This document shows positions 24,286-35,221 of a stretch of DNA of 64,000 nucleotides, one piece after another. Location of the stretch: positions 7,383,983 to 7,447,982 of the forward strand of contig CM019230.1 of NCBI GenBank assembly GCA_009741485.1. Reading direction: 5' to 3'. The DNA is from Malurus cyaneus samueli. Lineage: Eukaryota; Chordata; Aves; Passeriformes; Maluridae. A program made the position numbers and the translations under genes. The notes under the pieces were generated by a model. The model was not told the DNA's origin. It made no database searches and saw nothing but the letters and a program-made list of their open reading frames with translations. Position 1 is the first letter of the stretch; the number at the start of each line of letters is the position of its first letter.

Positions 24286-24415
24286 CCACACCTGTGGATG
24301 CAGGAGCAACATGCAGCTCCCCAGGTGTGAGCATGGTCACACAGGGGATACCACACCTGTGGATGCAGGAGCAAGGTGTGCCTCCCCAGGCTCGAGCAGG
24401 GTCACACAGGGGATG
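24286..24415 (+). repeat. Tandem duplication, two 65-base copies
   Basis: CCACACCTGTGGATGCAGGAGCAA begins each copy, at 24286 and 24351, and each ends GGTCACACAGGGGAT plus one or two bases. The middle of the units differs by several substitutions, so the duplication is not very recent. Each copy begins with a CCACACCTGTGG near-palindrome. Confidence 0.9.
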
Positions 24416-27400
24416 CTGAGTTCCCTTCCCATGGCAGTGTTGGGGATAAAGGGAGTGGAGAGGTGCTCTGTGCAGCACTATGGGGACACAGGGCTGGTGC
24501 AAACTCACAGTTGTCTCTGTTACATGTTTGATTTCTCTCCTGCAGTGGGGGGTTCAGGTCCTGTGTTGTCAGACTTGGAGCAGTTGCCTGGTTGGGCTGA
24601 ATGCCTGAGGGGCAGGTGAGGTGAGGTGTCCCTGAAGCCCTGAGGTCAGACACCCATGGGAACCCTGTTCTGGGGCTGTCCCTGTGCCCCTGGCACTTGT
24701 GCCATTTGTCCTGCATCAAGTTGATGCTTCTGTGGGGACTCCCAGCCTGGGGAAAGGCCACACAACAGTATGAAACCCCAGTTCTGGAAGCCCCATAGCC
24801 TTGCTATGGTTCAGGAGTGGTTGGGCACCCTGGGCATTGTGTGTGGGGCAGGCAGACTGTGTTGGAAGTAAAGGCTTCCACAGCCCCACCCTTCAGGAAT
24901 GAAATGCTGGCCTCTGGCAGGAGCTGTGACAGCTCTTCCCAGTTCACAGCACAAGGCAGAGCTGGCTTTTGAAGAGGAGTTTTCCTGCCTGAGGATGGTC
25001 CCAGTACTGCCAGGCTGGTGTGGAAAACAGCCTTGGCAGCAAGCCCAGGGGTGGGTTTGGGCCAGGAGGGCACACTCATGTTGAGATGCCTAAGGGGATT
25101 GGTTATTATAGAACTGGCCTCCAAAGAGTGTGATTATAAAAACTGGGTTTCCCTCAGCTGTCACCAGACACAGAGCCTGTGCAGCTGGGATTATGGGAGG
25201 GACTGGAAAGACCCCAAATCCAGGCAAAGGGGTGTCTAGCATCTGGGATGGAGGTTGGACAGAAATACCCCCCTCTTCTAAACACTACCTATGGCTGAAC
25301 ATTGTGAAGAGACATCTGGAGGGGGCGTTTGGTGATCCTCTTGCTGTGTGGGTGATAAAAGTGGGAAGAAATACCTGTCTTGAAGCCGTGGAACATGGGA
25401 CTGTCCTGCCTCCTGATGAGGAGGGGGCTTTCTTGGGCTGAGTTTTGGCATCCAAGCAGCAGCAGACTTTCCACTGCCTTCCTTTCCCCTTTGGCTGCCA
25501 GCACAGGGGATTCTGAGTGCTGGGATCCTGGCTGTGCTGCTTCATCTCTGCTATGATTTATTTTCAGAAGTTAAGCCTGGGGTATGACAAAGACCCCATA
25601 GCTTGGGCCAGCAATATGGGCTGTCCTGAGGACAGGGCCTTGCCAGCTGTCAGCATCCAGACTAGGGCTAAATTAATTTCCCACAAATCTGAAATGCTCT
25701 GCTGGTTTTCTGGCTCCTCAGCATCTCTGCTGGAGCTGCTGTAATTTATTTCCCTGAGGTCTTCGATGTGCAATAGGATTTGCCGAGGTGATGACCCAGG
25801 TCCCATTCCCTCTTGCTGCCAGCACCCTGAGCCTTTCCTTATTCCAGCTCTTGATGATGGGATTCTCTTGTGGCTCCAGGTGGCTTCAGCTCTCCCCAAG
25901 CCTGACCTGGCCCCAGCTGCAGGAAAGGCAGGGTGGAAGGAGAGCTAGAGGCATGAAATCTCCAGGCTCTGTCCTGCTTTGGTTTGGGGCAGTGTGGTTG
26001 GTTTAGCCCTTTGAGAGGGAGCTCTGCAAGCTCACCTGTCTGGGAGAGAGGTACCATGACCAGGCACAGGGATGGCACCAGGAGCTTCCCCCTGTCCTTC
26101 CCCTGTCTGGTGCAGTGAGGCTGGAGCAAGTGCAGCTGAATTGGTTTGTGCTGAGCAAAGGGCTGGTCAGGGTGGAGCTGCCAGGGACAGCTGGATTTAA
26201 GTGTTGGGAGTGTCACCAAAGCAGCAGTTTCTCTCTGCAACCCATGGGGGCTTAAGTGAAAAATGAAATTTCTGTCTATCTCCTTCCTTGTGCTTTCTCG
26301 TCTCCGCCAACGGAGCTGAAGATGGGAGAGGATTTTTTCCCTATATTTAGCTTTGGAGAAATTGCTATAACTAATCGGCTTTAGGATTCTGCGTTCTCTC
26401 TTTTATTTTATCTTTTCCTGTCACTAAGACCTTGTCATGTGGCTGTAGACGGCAACTCGCTGGCTCTCTGTTTGCTGGGCTTTCATGGAGTCAATTAATA
26501 ACCCGTAAAAATAACACCTCCAGCTGTTCCACTTGCAGCTGCTGGGCTGGAGTCTAATTATGGGGCCTTGGATCCCAAATCCTGCTTTGCATGTAAAAGT
26601 GCCAGTGAATAGGAAGAGGCAGAGGAGATGGCAATGCAAAAAAGGAATGTGGTTTGGGGTCTATTTTTAGCCTTTTCAAGCCAAATGTAAAAAGACCCTT
26701 AGGCTGCTTGTGTCCTGCTGAATCTGATCACATGCACAATATTGTTCCCATGGCACAGCGCAGCAGCCAGGGTGGGTTGGGGGTTATTTTTGGCAATTAG
26801 CGTGCCTACATTGCAAACCTCCTTCTGGGTTAATTTGCACAGTGCCGTGTTGTGGCTCACATCCGTGCACTAATGGGTTTATTGCAATCAGCTCCAGTTC
26901 CCTCTGAATGTGCCAGTGCAGTGCTGGGGAGGGAAGGCTCACAGCTGCTCACCCAGTGCATCTCACAGAGTGGTGGTGAAGGGGTGCTCAACCTCCCTCA
27001 AAGAGTGTTTTCCTGCTGATTGTGATACAAAATTAATTTAGCTGGAGCTCTGGTGGCTAGGCAATGGTCTCCTCCCCTGTTACCCTGTCTATTGTGCACC
27101 CTCTTCTGCTTTCTGAGCTGGATGTTATCTCTGGGTGAAACTGTTGGGCAGATTTGTCCTCGGCTTCCCTGGAGCGTCTGCTGGGCTGGTTCTGCCTCAG
27201 CTCCCGCTACTGCCATATTCACCAGCCTCTTATTCCTCCTAGGTACTAAAGATCCCTCTCCTTTCTTGCTCTCCTCAGAAGCGGTGTGGCAAAGGCCCAG
27301 GAGGGCCCAGGTGCAGGGGGAGTGCAGGGAATGGGGCACGAAGAAAGCACTGGGCTCATTTCCAAACTATGTCCAGGGAGTTGTTCAAGGGCATATCGGT

Positions 27401-27641
27401 CATTTCCATCACTGCCCTCTTGTTTCATTCAAACTCAGCCTGGTTGTGACCGCAAACCAACCAAAGAGCTGTTCATTAGATAAATAATTAGTGGCCACAC
27501 ATTAGTCTGTGGCCACCAGCTTGAAACTGTGATTGCAAATAGGCTTCCTGTGCCAGAGACCATCCCCTTTGTCAAAACAAATTATTTAGAGACTGATGGT
27601 GGAACCTGCCCCCAGAAAAAAACTCTAACACCTCCCACTTG

Positions 27642-27668
27642 CACAGGGGTGGTAGAGCCACCCCTGTG
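27642..27668. repeat. Perfect inverted repeat, 11-base arms
   Basis: CACAGGGGTGG (27642-27652) and CCACCCCTGTG (27658-27668) are exact reverse complements separated by TAGAG. The arms do not extend further. No gene end is nearby, so its role as a terminator or binding site is unsupported. Confidence 0.9.
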
Positions 27669-30600
27669 GCGATTTCTCCTCTTCCCTGGCTGCACAGGCT
27701 CCCCCTGAGAGCCACCAGAGGCAGGAGGTGTTAAACACCTTGTCTCTCATACCTAGGGGGATAGAGCCACACTCTTAGAGGGTGTCCCTTCAGTGGAGCT
27801 CTGCTACCCTGGAAAAGACCCCTGACTTACTCAGGGACAGAGGATCAATCCATCCAGTCCTGCCTGGCAAAGAGATTGCAAACGTGGCTTTCCATCACGT
27901 GCAACATTAGCCAAATTAATTCCAGGACGGCCAGCCAGCGGTGCTCGAGGCCGAGACAGATTAATGCCGCAGCGGTGTCAGAATCAGCAGAGCTGCTGCT
28001 TGCACCGTGGCAGCTCCCTGTCTGCAGCCAGCCCTCTGCTCAGCCGTGCCCTCTGCCTCACACCTCTCCAGAGCGCTGAACTCTGCAATCACTGACACGG
28101 ACAATTCAATTGGAAAGAACATCTGTCTCGGAATTGTGCTCCCATTCAGGCTGCCGCCGTGGCCACGGGGTGACATTTTTCATGCGTCTTGCCTGCTTTC
28201 TTTAATCTCCTAAACACAAGGATGCCTGTGGAGCACAGGAAGGTTCCTCCCCCATGAGAAGGAGAAAGAAATTAGCCAGCAGATCGAGCATGTATAGCAA
28301 ATAATGAGATTGCCTTGGATACACGACCGGAATTCATGCAAGGAATGATGCTGATCGGAGAGGATAAGCAGCATTTCTGGAGTCTGCAAACAGCGTCATG
28401 AAACTTGCATTTCTCAAGTTCTGAAACACACGTGGATGAAGGCTGCCAGCACTGGCCTCATCCACAGACTGTGAGTTAAAAAATAAACCCTGAAATAGCA
28501 GTACTGGTAGTTATTTTGGTGTGCAAGTGCCTCATAATGCTTCATTTTCCTCCAGGCACAGGAATAAACTGTACAGACACAGGCACTGTGATGCTGGTGG
28601 AGCAGCAGCCAGAAAGGCAACTTGTCCTGACAGAGCTCTGCTGAAAGGCGCTGTGTTTGTCCACAGGGTGCAGACCCAGTTCTAGTGGAGTCAGTGTGTC
28701 CTTTAAAAAGAGATGGATTTGTGCAATACTTTTAATAGTAAGTAATTGTTTCTTATTAGTCCTCTTGTATGAAAAAAATAATAATTATCAATATGTTGGA
28801 GGCAAATAGGGACAAAGTCTCTACCCAGCGAGTGACCCAGCAGCTTGATTCAGTGCCTGTTGAAGCAGCTGAGAGATTTGTACTGTCAGACTCATTAAAA
28901 GGAGGATGGTAAACACCCTTTGTTTTTATTTTTATAGAAATTTACTCATTGTTTCTGCTGAGCCTTTGGCTGAGGCTTCTGTTTTTCTAAGGACTGAGTG
29001 ATCAGATCCTGGCAGTGCTTTAAGTCATTTAAAGAGACAACTGGAAGCAGGCTGCTCCCAGGCAGGGGTACACGGATACAAGGGCTGTTTCCAAAGGCAA
29101 TTAGAAAAGTTGGGCGTTCCCAACAGCCCTGTGAACCCTTCCTTACTCACAACTCCAGCTGCCTGTACTATGAGCCTGACATCTTCAGCAACAATAAAAT
29201 ATTCCAGCAAATTAGTTATTATCCAAGTGTTTTTCCCTTTATTCCCTTTACCTTTATTTCCTTTACTGGAAAAAAAGGTCATGGGGGTGAGTTCTCTTTA
29301 ACCTGTGTCACTTCCTGATGTCTGAGGGATAAAATAACGCCCCACAGGGTGTCCCTGCTCCTCACAGTCCCCCAAGAAAGCAGTGCTGTCAGGTTTTTAG
29401 GTGTTACAAACATCCAACATAGGTATTGGAATAAATGTTGGATCTGATGCTTCATCCAGAATATCCACTCGACCAGCTCCTCACGTTTCATTATCTCTGA
29501 ATGAGCAGCCCCCCCTGCACCACCTGCTCACTTTTGATTTGGCATTGCACGGCTCCTGAGCAGCGACACGGAACTCGAGGCAGGGAGCCTTGGATGGTTC
29601 CGGGCTTTGCAGGGAGAGCATGGGAATAAGGGCTGGGATGTGTGCCACACACTCATCCCGATTCATGTGTTTTATGAATCAGGACTCAGTCCTATTTGCT
29701 AATGTTTGTCTGTGTGACCTTTGCTGTCACTGGTGCCGGTGCTCTGATGTCAGCTGCTGGACTCGGAATGCTGGCAGCTGGTGTCCCTGGCCAGCTCCCA
29801 GCCTACAATTCAATTTTCCTACCAGTCACTTGAGAAGACAGGAAAAAACATGTTTCTGACTGTTTGTGGCATCAAGACATAAAGGGCTCCAGTCTACAAG
29901 GCCATGTAAAGCTTTCCTACGGCATGACACATGGGAAAGTTCAGATAAATCAAATAGTGGTATAAAGTTAATACATCTTCACTAATGGTGCAGTAAACTA
30001 CAGCAAACTAAGGCTGGTTTAATCCAAAATAAAAATCTCATCACAGAGTTTAACACTTTCTAAGCATCATGCATTAACATCTCCTCTCTGAGCACAGGCT
30101 AGTCTGGAGATATTTTACCCTTATCCCAATCTTATGAATAGTGGAAAACTACTGCAGAGCTAAAAACCAGGAGTGCCTGGGGATAAGAGAACCACCCAGG
30201 AAGTGAAGTGCTCTGGTCTTTCTCAGAGTAACTTACTGCGTGACTTCTCCTATGGCATTTTGTGAGTCTTGGTATTCATACCTGCATATTAGGATTACTA
30301 GTGTCTTCCCTGCCATTATGAAGGGCTTTAAGATCTCCAGAGATATGTGGAGGAATCTCTCCTGTTGTTTATTGTTTCTCTGGTAAGGGCTGGCCAGAGA
30401 TCTTACAAAACCGTATAAAACTGTAACAGATTCATTGTAACATTCCGGTCTGTGTCTGGAGGGCTAAAATTTGGGGTCACGGTTACTTTGAAGAGAACAG
30501 GGGTGAAGGATCACACAGCCTCACATCCAGCATTACCAGTTTGTCTCTTCCAAGACTGACAAGGAAAAGCAAAAATGGTGACACCTAGTGAAATACGTGA

Positions 30601-32727
30601 TGCATTAAAAAAAACCTTGTGTAAACCAGAATCAATGTCCCCAGGGCACAACCCTGTCCCATTAGCTGTTTGTCACTCATCATGCTTATTATTATTTCCA
30701 TCATGCTGGCAGTGTTATCATTTGGGACCATTTCCATGCCTTTAAAGATTTAGGAAGCAGATATTTATTTCAATGCAGCCAGTAGCACATAAAAAATTCC
30801 ACTGACTCAGACGGGACTGTTGTGTTAGGGAACAGCTCTTGCAGCACTTCAGTGTGTCTGAACTCAAACTCTCATCCCTTTTCCACATATTTTAATAAAT
30901 GTACAACTTAGCAACAAGACTTTGACTGAACACATGTTCTCTCTTGCTGACAATCTCCTCTCTCTGAAGATGAGACCTGCTGGACAGAAGCCTTTCACTT
31001 TCCTTAACTTGCTGAGATGCAAACAAAAGAAACCAGAGCAAGTTCCTGCCTGCTGAAATTCCAGGAGCTTGAGCTGCATTCCAGCACGGCTGAGAGGCAT
31101 TTTGAATCTTCTCTCAAATGTACCAACCCTGCATTGCTCCCAAGCAACTGCACTTTCAGTTAGTTATTATTAATAGCAGAGGATTGAATACCAATAGTTC
31201 TCATTAATTTCCATGGCAATATTGCCTGAATCAAGATAACAATTGCTTGGAGTTGTGTAACCGAAGTCCATAACGTGAAGGAATGCAATCCAGGGAAAGT
31301 GCTCAGATGGAGGAAGTGACCGACCTTGCATAACCTCCCTAAGGCCAAACTTCCCTTCATATCTAGCAGACTGCATTCCTAATTTTCCAAAAATACAGAA
31401 CAGTTTGCACTTTCAGCCTGTGTCCTCTGGGCTTCAGCCTCCAGCATGCCTCACAGCTTTCCTGAAATATTTCACCCACACATTTATTCCTTTATATTAC
31501 TCCTAACAATGCATGGTTGGAGCTTCCATAAGAGAAGATGTAACAGGAAAATAAACAATAATAGAAAAATTTAAAACCATATTACTTTCCTCTTCTTTGT
31601 CTGTCTTGCTAAGATTGTTGTTGCTGCAGAAAACAGCCGAGACTATGATTGATCTAGACATTAAATTATGGATTTTCACTCTATCAATTAATTACAAATA
31701 CCTTTTAAAGTCCAAATAAACCTTTTTTGGTTAGCTGACCATTTGGTTAGATAGAATAATGTCAGTCAGTAAGAATTAAAACATTTCCCAGAATTTAAAG
31801 AGGGAAATGTTATGAACAAAGAGGAATCTGAGTGGGCGTAAATTCCTCGCCCTGCTATGCTGGTAGGATTATATCTCAGGCTTTCAGAGCAGGAAAAGGA
31901 TGTTGCAGACATAATGGCAGGGAATATCAATCAGATAACTAAATTAAATTACAGAGTTCTGAGATTAACTAGTTAACTTCAGCTACATGAAGACAATTGG
32001 CCAAGTGCCACAACAGAAATGAGATTCAGAGGAGCAATTTCTCAACACATTGAACAACTTCTTGTAAGGACTAGTTCAGATCAGACAACAGGTTATGCTT
32101 GACTAACTTTAAAAGACACAAGATTTGTGTAAGAAAGAATGGTAGCTTAATCCCTCATTAGTGGTAGCCACAAAATCAGCTCTCCTAGAGAAAGAATTGC
32201 ATCAAAATGACAGGATATTACTCTGAATTTTAGCAGATTTATATTCTGAGGGAGTGAGCCATTAATAAAAGATATTGTGGGTAAACAAAACGTCTCAATA
32301 GTGCTGTTGAAAGGAGCAGAGACGTGGGTCCCTGACTTTCAAGTCCTTTTTTTAACAGTTTGTGATGCTCTGGTACTGTCAAAAACACAGTTGCACTTCT
32401 TTGCTTTTTAGTACATCACAGCTAAACCATGCATGGTGTGAGACAGAGCTCTTTGAGGCAAAGACTGCAAATACCCTGGGATGGGTGAGTCTGGCTGATG
32501 GCAGAGGCAGAGGAGAGGTTGAAAGAGGCTCTAGGGGTGGCCGAGGCAGGTCCTCACACTCTGGAGCACCAAGTGACTCTGGCACGGCTGCCCTGTGCTG
32601 TGCCATCACCCCTGATGGTGTCTGAAACCCACCCTGAGTCCCCCAGAGCCCCAAGGGAGCCATGAGGGGTGTGGGAGCACAGGATGCTCAGGGGGCTGAG
32701 GGCATGGGAGATGCCTGGCGAAGGTGC

Positions 32728-32779
32728 CATGTCCCACTGTCCATGTCCTACTGTCCATGTCCTACTGTCCATGTCCTCA
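32728..32779 (+). repeat. Short tandem repeat, 15-base unit
   Basis: CATGTCCTACTGTC-type units (15 bases) repeat about three and a half times, with a CCCACTG variant in the first copy. Confidence 0.9.
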
Positions 32780-33044
32780 GGCACCTGTGCTGTGTGTACA
32801 TGACTGTGTGCATGAGGGGGTGTGAGTGGGGTTCTGTCCCTCTGCCCCACTCAGGTGAGACCTCACCTCAAATACTGTGTCCAGCTCTGTAATCCCAGAA
32901 CAGGACAAGGACCTGTTGGAGTCCAGAGGAGGCACCAAGAAGATCAGAGGGATGGAGCACCACTGCTGTGAGCAAAGACTGGGAGAATTGGGATTGTTCA
33001 GCCTGCAGAAGACTTTGGGATGACCAAATTGCAGCATTCCAGTA

Positions 33045-33290
33045 TAGAATCACAGAAGCACAGAATGTGTTGAGTTGGAAGAGACCCACCAGGACCATTG
33101 AGTCCAGCTCCTGGCCCTGTGCAGGACACTCCAAGAACCTCACCCTGCACCCAAGAGCATTGTCCAAACACTCCTTGAGCTCAGACAGGCTCAGTGCTGT
33201 GACCACGGCCCTGTTCCAGTGCCCAGCCACCCTCTGGGTGAAGAACATTTTTGTGATTTCCAACCTAAATCTGCTCTGACTCAGCTTCAC
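33045..33290 (-). mobile_element. CR1 insertion in minus orientation inside the older CR1
   Basis: It reads TAGAATCACAGAAGCACAGA, then ATGTGTTGAGTTGGAAGAGA, the reverse complement of a CR1 tail. It continues with CTCCAAGAACCTCACCCTGC and GTGAAGAACATTTTTGTGAT and ends near TGACTCAGCTTCACA. It splits the host CR1 between TTCCAGTA and CCTGAAGGG, which are adjacent in CR1 elements. Confidence 0.85.
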
Positions 33291-33425
33291 ACTGTTCCTG
33301 AAGGGAGCCTACTTGACAAACAGGGAGCCTACCTGAAGAAAGATGGGGAGAGAATATTTACCAGGGCATACAGTGACAGGACAAGGGGGAATGGCTTCAC
33401 ATTGACAGCGAGTAGGTTTGGATTA

Positions 33426-33580
33426 ACTGAGTCACCATTCCTGGAGGTGTTTAAAGACAGACTGGATGTGGCACTTAATGCCACGGTCTAATTGACAAGG
33501 TGGTGTTAGGTCACAGATTGGACTCGGTGATCTCAAAGGTCTTTTCCAACCTAATTGATCTTGTGATTCTGTGATTCTGT
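33426..33580 (+). mobile_element. CR1 insertion in plus orientation with terminal 8-base repeats
   Basis: The insert begins ACTGAGTCACCATTCCTGGA and ends ATTGATCTTGTGATTCTGTG plus further 8-base TGTGATTC-type units. GATTA occurs at both boundaries (33421-33425 and 33581-33585), a plausible target-site duplication. The intact tail repeat suggests it is younger than the CR1 around it. Confidence 0.85.
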
Positions 33581-33779
33581 GATTAGAAATTTGGAAGAAA
33601 TTCTTTCTTGTGAGGGTGGTGAGGGACTGGAACAGAGCAGCTGCGGCTGCCCCATCCCTGGAAACGTTCAAAGCCAAGCTGCACAGCGCCCGAAGCAATA
33701 TGGTCCAGTGCAAGCTGTCCGTGCCCGCGGCAGAGTGTGACACCGGACGACCTTTAGGATTCTCTGCCACCCAAACCGC

Positions 33780-34150
33780 TCCCCGACCCCACAACCGCGC
33801 AGTCCCTCACGGCCGCCCGCCCGCCCGCGCCGCTCACCGCGCATGCGCGCCGCCCATCCCCGCCCGCCCCGCGCAGGCGCGGGCCCGCCCCCCCCGGCTC
33901 CCGGAGCGACGGGCGGCGGCGCGCGCGCCCTCCCGCGCAGGACGGCGCGCCCGGCGGCATGAGGGAGAGCGCGGCCGGCTCCGAGCGGTAAGGACGGCGC
34001 GCGCGCCTCCCGGGGCCCCCGCCCGCGCACCGCGTCCCGAGCCCCGCCGCCGCTGCCGCCGCCGGGCAACTTTCCCATTGTCCGCCGCCCCCTGCCGGTT
34101 CCTCTCAGCGCTGGCCGCGGGGAGCCCCGAGAAGCGGTCGGAGCTGCCCG
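33780..34150 (+). promoter_or_regulatory. SEC14L1: SEC14L1 CpG-island promoter with paired NRF1-type sites
   Basis: This is the most CpG-dense stretch of the window and lies immediately upstream of the SEC14L1 exons. CGCGCATGCGCG (33838-33849) and CGCGCAGGCGCG (33870-33881) both match the NRF1 consensus YGCGCANGCGCR and are 32 bases apart, centre to centre. No TATA box was seen. NRF1 sites in CpG islands are typical of widely expressed genes. The transcription start itself cannot be placed, but must precede the donor at 33988. Confidence 0.8.
33882..33987 (+). other. SEC14L1: SEC14L1 exon 1 (5' untranslated; start approximate)
   Basis: The sequence CCGAGCG followed by GTAAGG gives a good donor at 33988 inside the CpG island. 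Exon 2 has an acceptor at 35739-35740 and an in-frame TAA 12 bases upstream of its ATG, so translation of SEC14L1 does not start in exon 1. The 5' limit given is only the end of the second NRF1-type site. The exon contains an ATG at 33959 that opens an upstream frame. Confidence 0.6.
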
Positions 34151-34159
34151 TGGTGGACG

Positions 34160-34230
34160 GGGGTGGTGGCGGCGGTGCTAATGATGGTGGTGGGGGTGGT
34201 GATGGTGGGGGTGGTGATGGTGGGCCGGGG
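34160..34230 (+). repeat. GGTGGTGAT-type microsatellite
   Basis: Imperfect GGT, GGG and GAT triplets (GGTGGTGATGGTGGGG) repeat for about 70 bases at the downstream edge of the CpG island. Confidence 0.85.
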
Positions 34231-34299
34231 GTCGCACTCCTCGGGCGGGCACGGCGGTGCCGCGGCCGCTGCGCTCCGGCCGCCCCGGACAGGCGGCTC

Positions 34300-34605
34300 T
34301 GGCCGGGTCCCTCCGGGGCAGCGCGGGGCTGTCACAGGTGTCCCGTCCCCTCCCGAGTGTCCCAGAACCCTCCAAGGTGGGCTGTCACCGGTGTCCCTCC
34401 ATCCCGTCCCTCCCGAGCTGTCCCGGATCCCTCCGGAGCAGCGCGGGGCTGTCACAGGTGTCCTTGCCCCTCCCGAGGTGTCACGGTTCTTGCGGGGCTG
34501 TCACAGGTGTCCCGTCCCCTCGGGGCTGTCACAGAGGGGAGCTCAGAGCTGTCATAGGTTTCCCCCCGTCCCATCCCCTCCCGGGGTGTCCCGGCTCCGC
34601 CGCGG
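34300..34605 (+). repeat. Minisatellite in SEC14L1 intron 1
   Basis: Units containing CGGGGCTGTCACAGGTGTCC, followed by CGTCCCCTCCCGAG, recur about five times with unit lengths from roughly 30 to 65 bases. GCAGCGCGGGGCTGTCACAG occurs in identical form in two copies. The array keeps many CpGs and extends the GC-rich promoter domain into intron 1. Confidence 0.85.
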
Positions 34606-35194
34606 CGAGAGGAACGCGGAGTTTCTTTGTTGTGTAACTCTTTTTGTCCGGGGATTAGAGAGGGTTTACAGCTGTTTGTGCTGATTCAGGTGTTTTTTTC
34701 TTTTTAAACGCGGGATAGTCATGGGTAAATTCCACTCGGGTCTGGGATGTCGGAGAACTTTCCTGTGGCTGTTCTTGGCTTGGGCCGGGGAGTTGCCGAG
34801 CCCCGCTGCCCCAGCTCCGGGCCGGGTGCGCTCCCGCAGCGCTGCGGGGACATGGGACCGCCTTACGGACAGAAAAGTGAAGCGAACTTGCTGTAGCAAA
34901 CCCATTTCTCGCTAAAACGAACCTGGCTTGTAGCCCGCATTTCATCTGCGAGTACTACTGCCAGAATTTTTCAATAAACGTAATTGCAGTCGAGAGAGTT
35001 CGGGTCAAGCACTTTGCTGGGTAGAGCAGGCATGAAGCCTTTGGAGTAATTCCTCTCTGTCTTGCCAGTGAATTTTTATCTGGCTGCATAGTGGAATTTT
35101 TCTCGAAGTTTTTTTTTTTTTTCCAATTATCTTTTTTCCAGCTATCTCACAAGTTTCTCTCTCAAAAGTTTTTAATTTAATTTTTTTTTTTGTA

Positions 35195-35221
35195 GATGAT
35201 CAAGGAATGCCCTTGATCATC
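35195..35221. repeat. Perfect inverted repeat, 11-base arms, intron 1
   Basis: GATGATCAAGG (35195-35205) and CCTTGATCATC (35211-35221) are exact reverse complements around a 5-base loop AATGC. It follows a T-run. No function is evident. Confidence 0.9.

Larger units (their letters stand above)
20961..32851. other. Intergenic DNA between the 18.5-kb promoter and SEC14L1
   Basis: No coding gene is recognised. GC content drops after about 28 kb. An isolated strong donor (GG followed by GTAAGTATG at 21973) and a possible H/ACA-like fold at about 21.24-21.34 kb lie in the first part. Blocks at 26.25-26.56, 27.87-28.19 and 28.27-28.41 kb are low in repeats and rich in AT homeobox-like cores, and may be conserved non-coding elements. 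From 29.9 to 32.4 kb I see only AT-rich unique sequence. Confidence 0.6.
32852..33690 (+). mobile_element. Older CR1 LINE interrupted by two younger CR1 insertions
   Basis: Plus-oriented CR1 sequence begins GGTGAGACCTCACCTCAAAT and CTGTGTCCAGCTCTG and runs to about 33044. It resumes with CCTGAAGGGAGCCTAC near 33296, continues to GTAGGTTTGGATTA at 33425, and resumes again at 33581 with GATTAGAAATTTGGAAGAAATTC and GTGAGGGTGGTGAGGGACTG, ending near 33690. These three blocks are consecutive parts of the same CR1 region, so the material between them was inserted later. The CR1 ends about 90 bases before the SEC14L1 CpG island. Confidence 0.85.

Noticed and set aside
1..33000. MGAT5B coding exons, expected upstream by mammalian gene order
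   Set aside because: None of the conserved glycosyltransferase or Cys-rich C-terminal motifs appears in any frame; the gene presumably lies left of the window.
33610..34557. 315-codon plus-strand frame across the SEC14L1 promoter
   Set aside because: It begins in CR1 sequence and crosses the CpG island, the exon 1 donor and intronic repeats; Arg/Ala/Pro bias follows from GC content.
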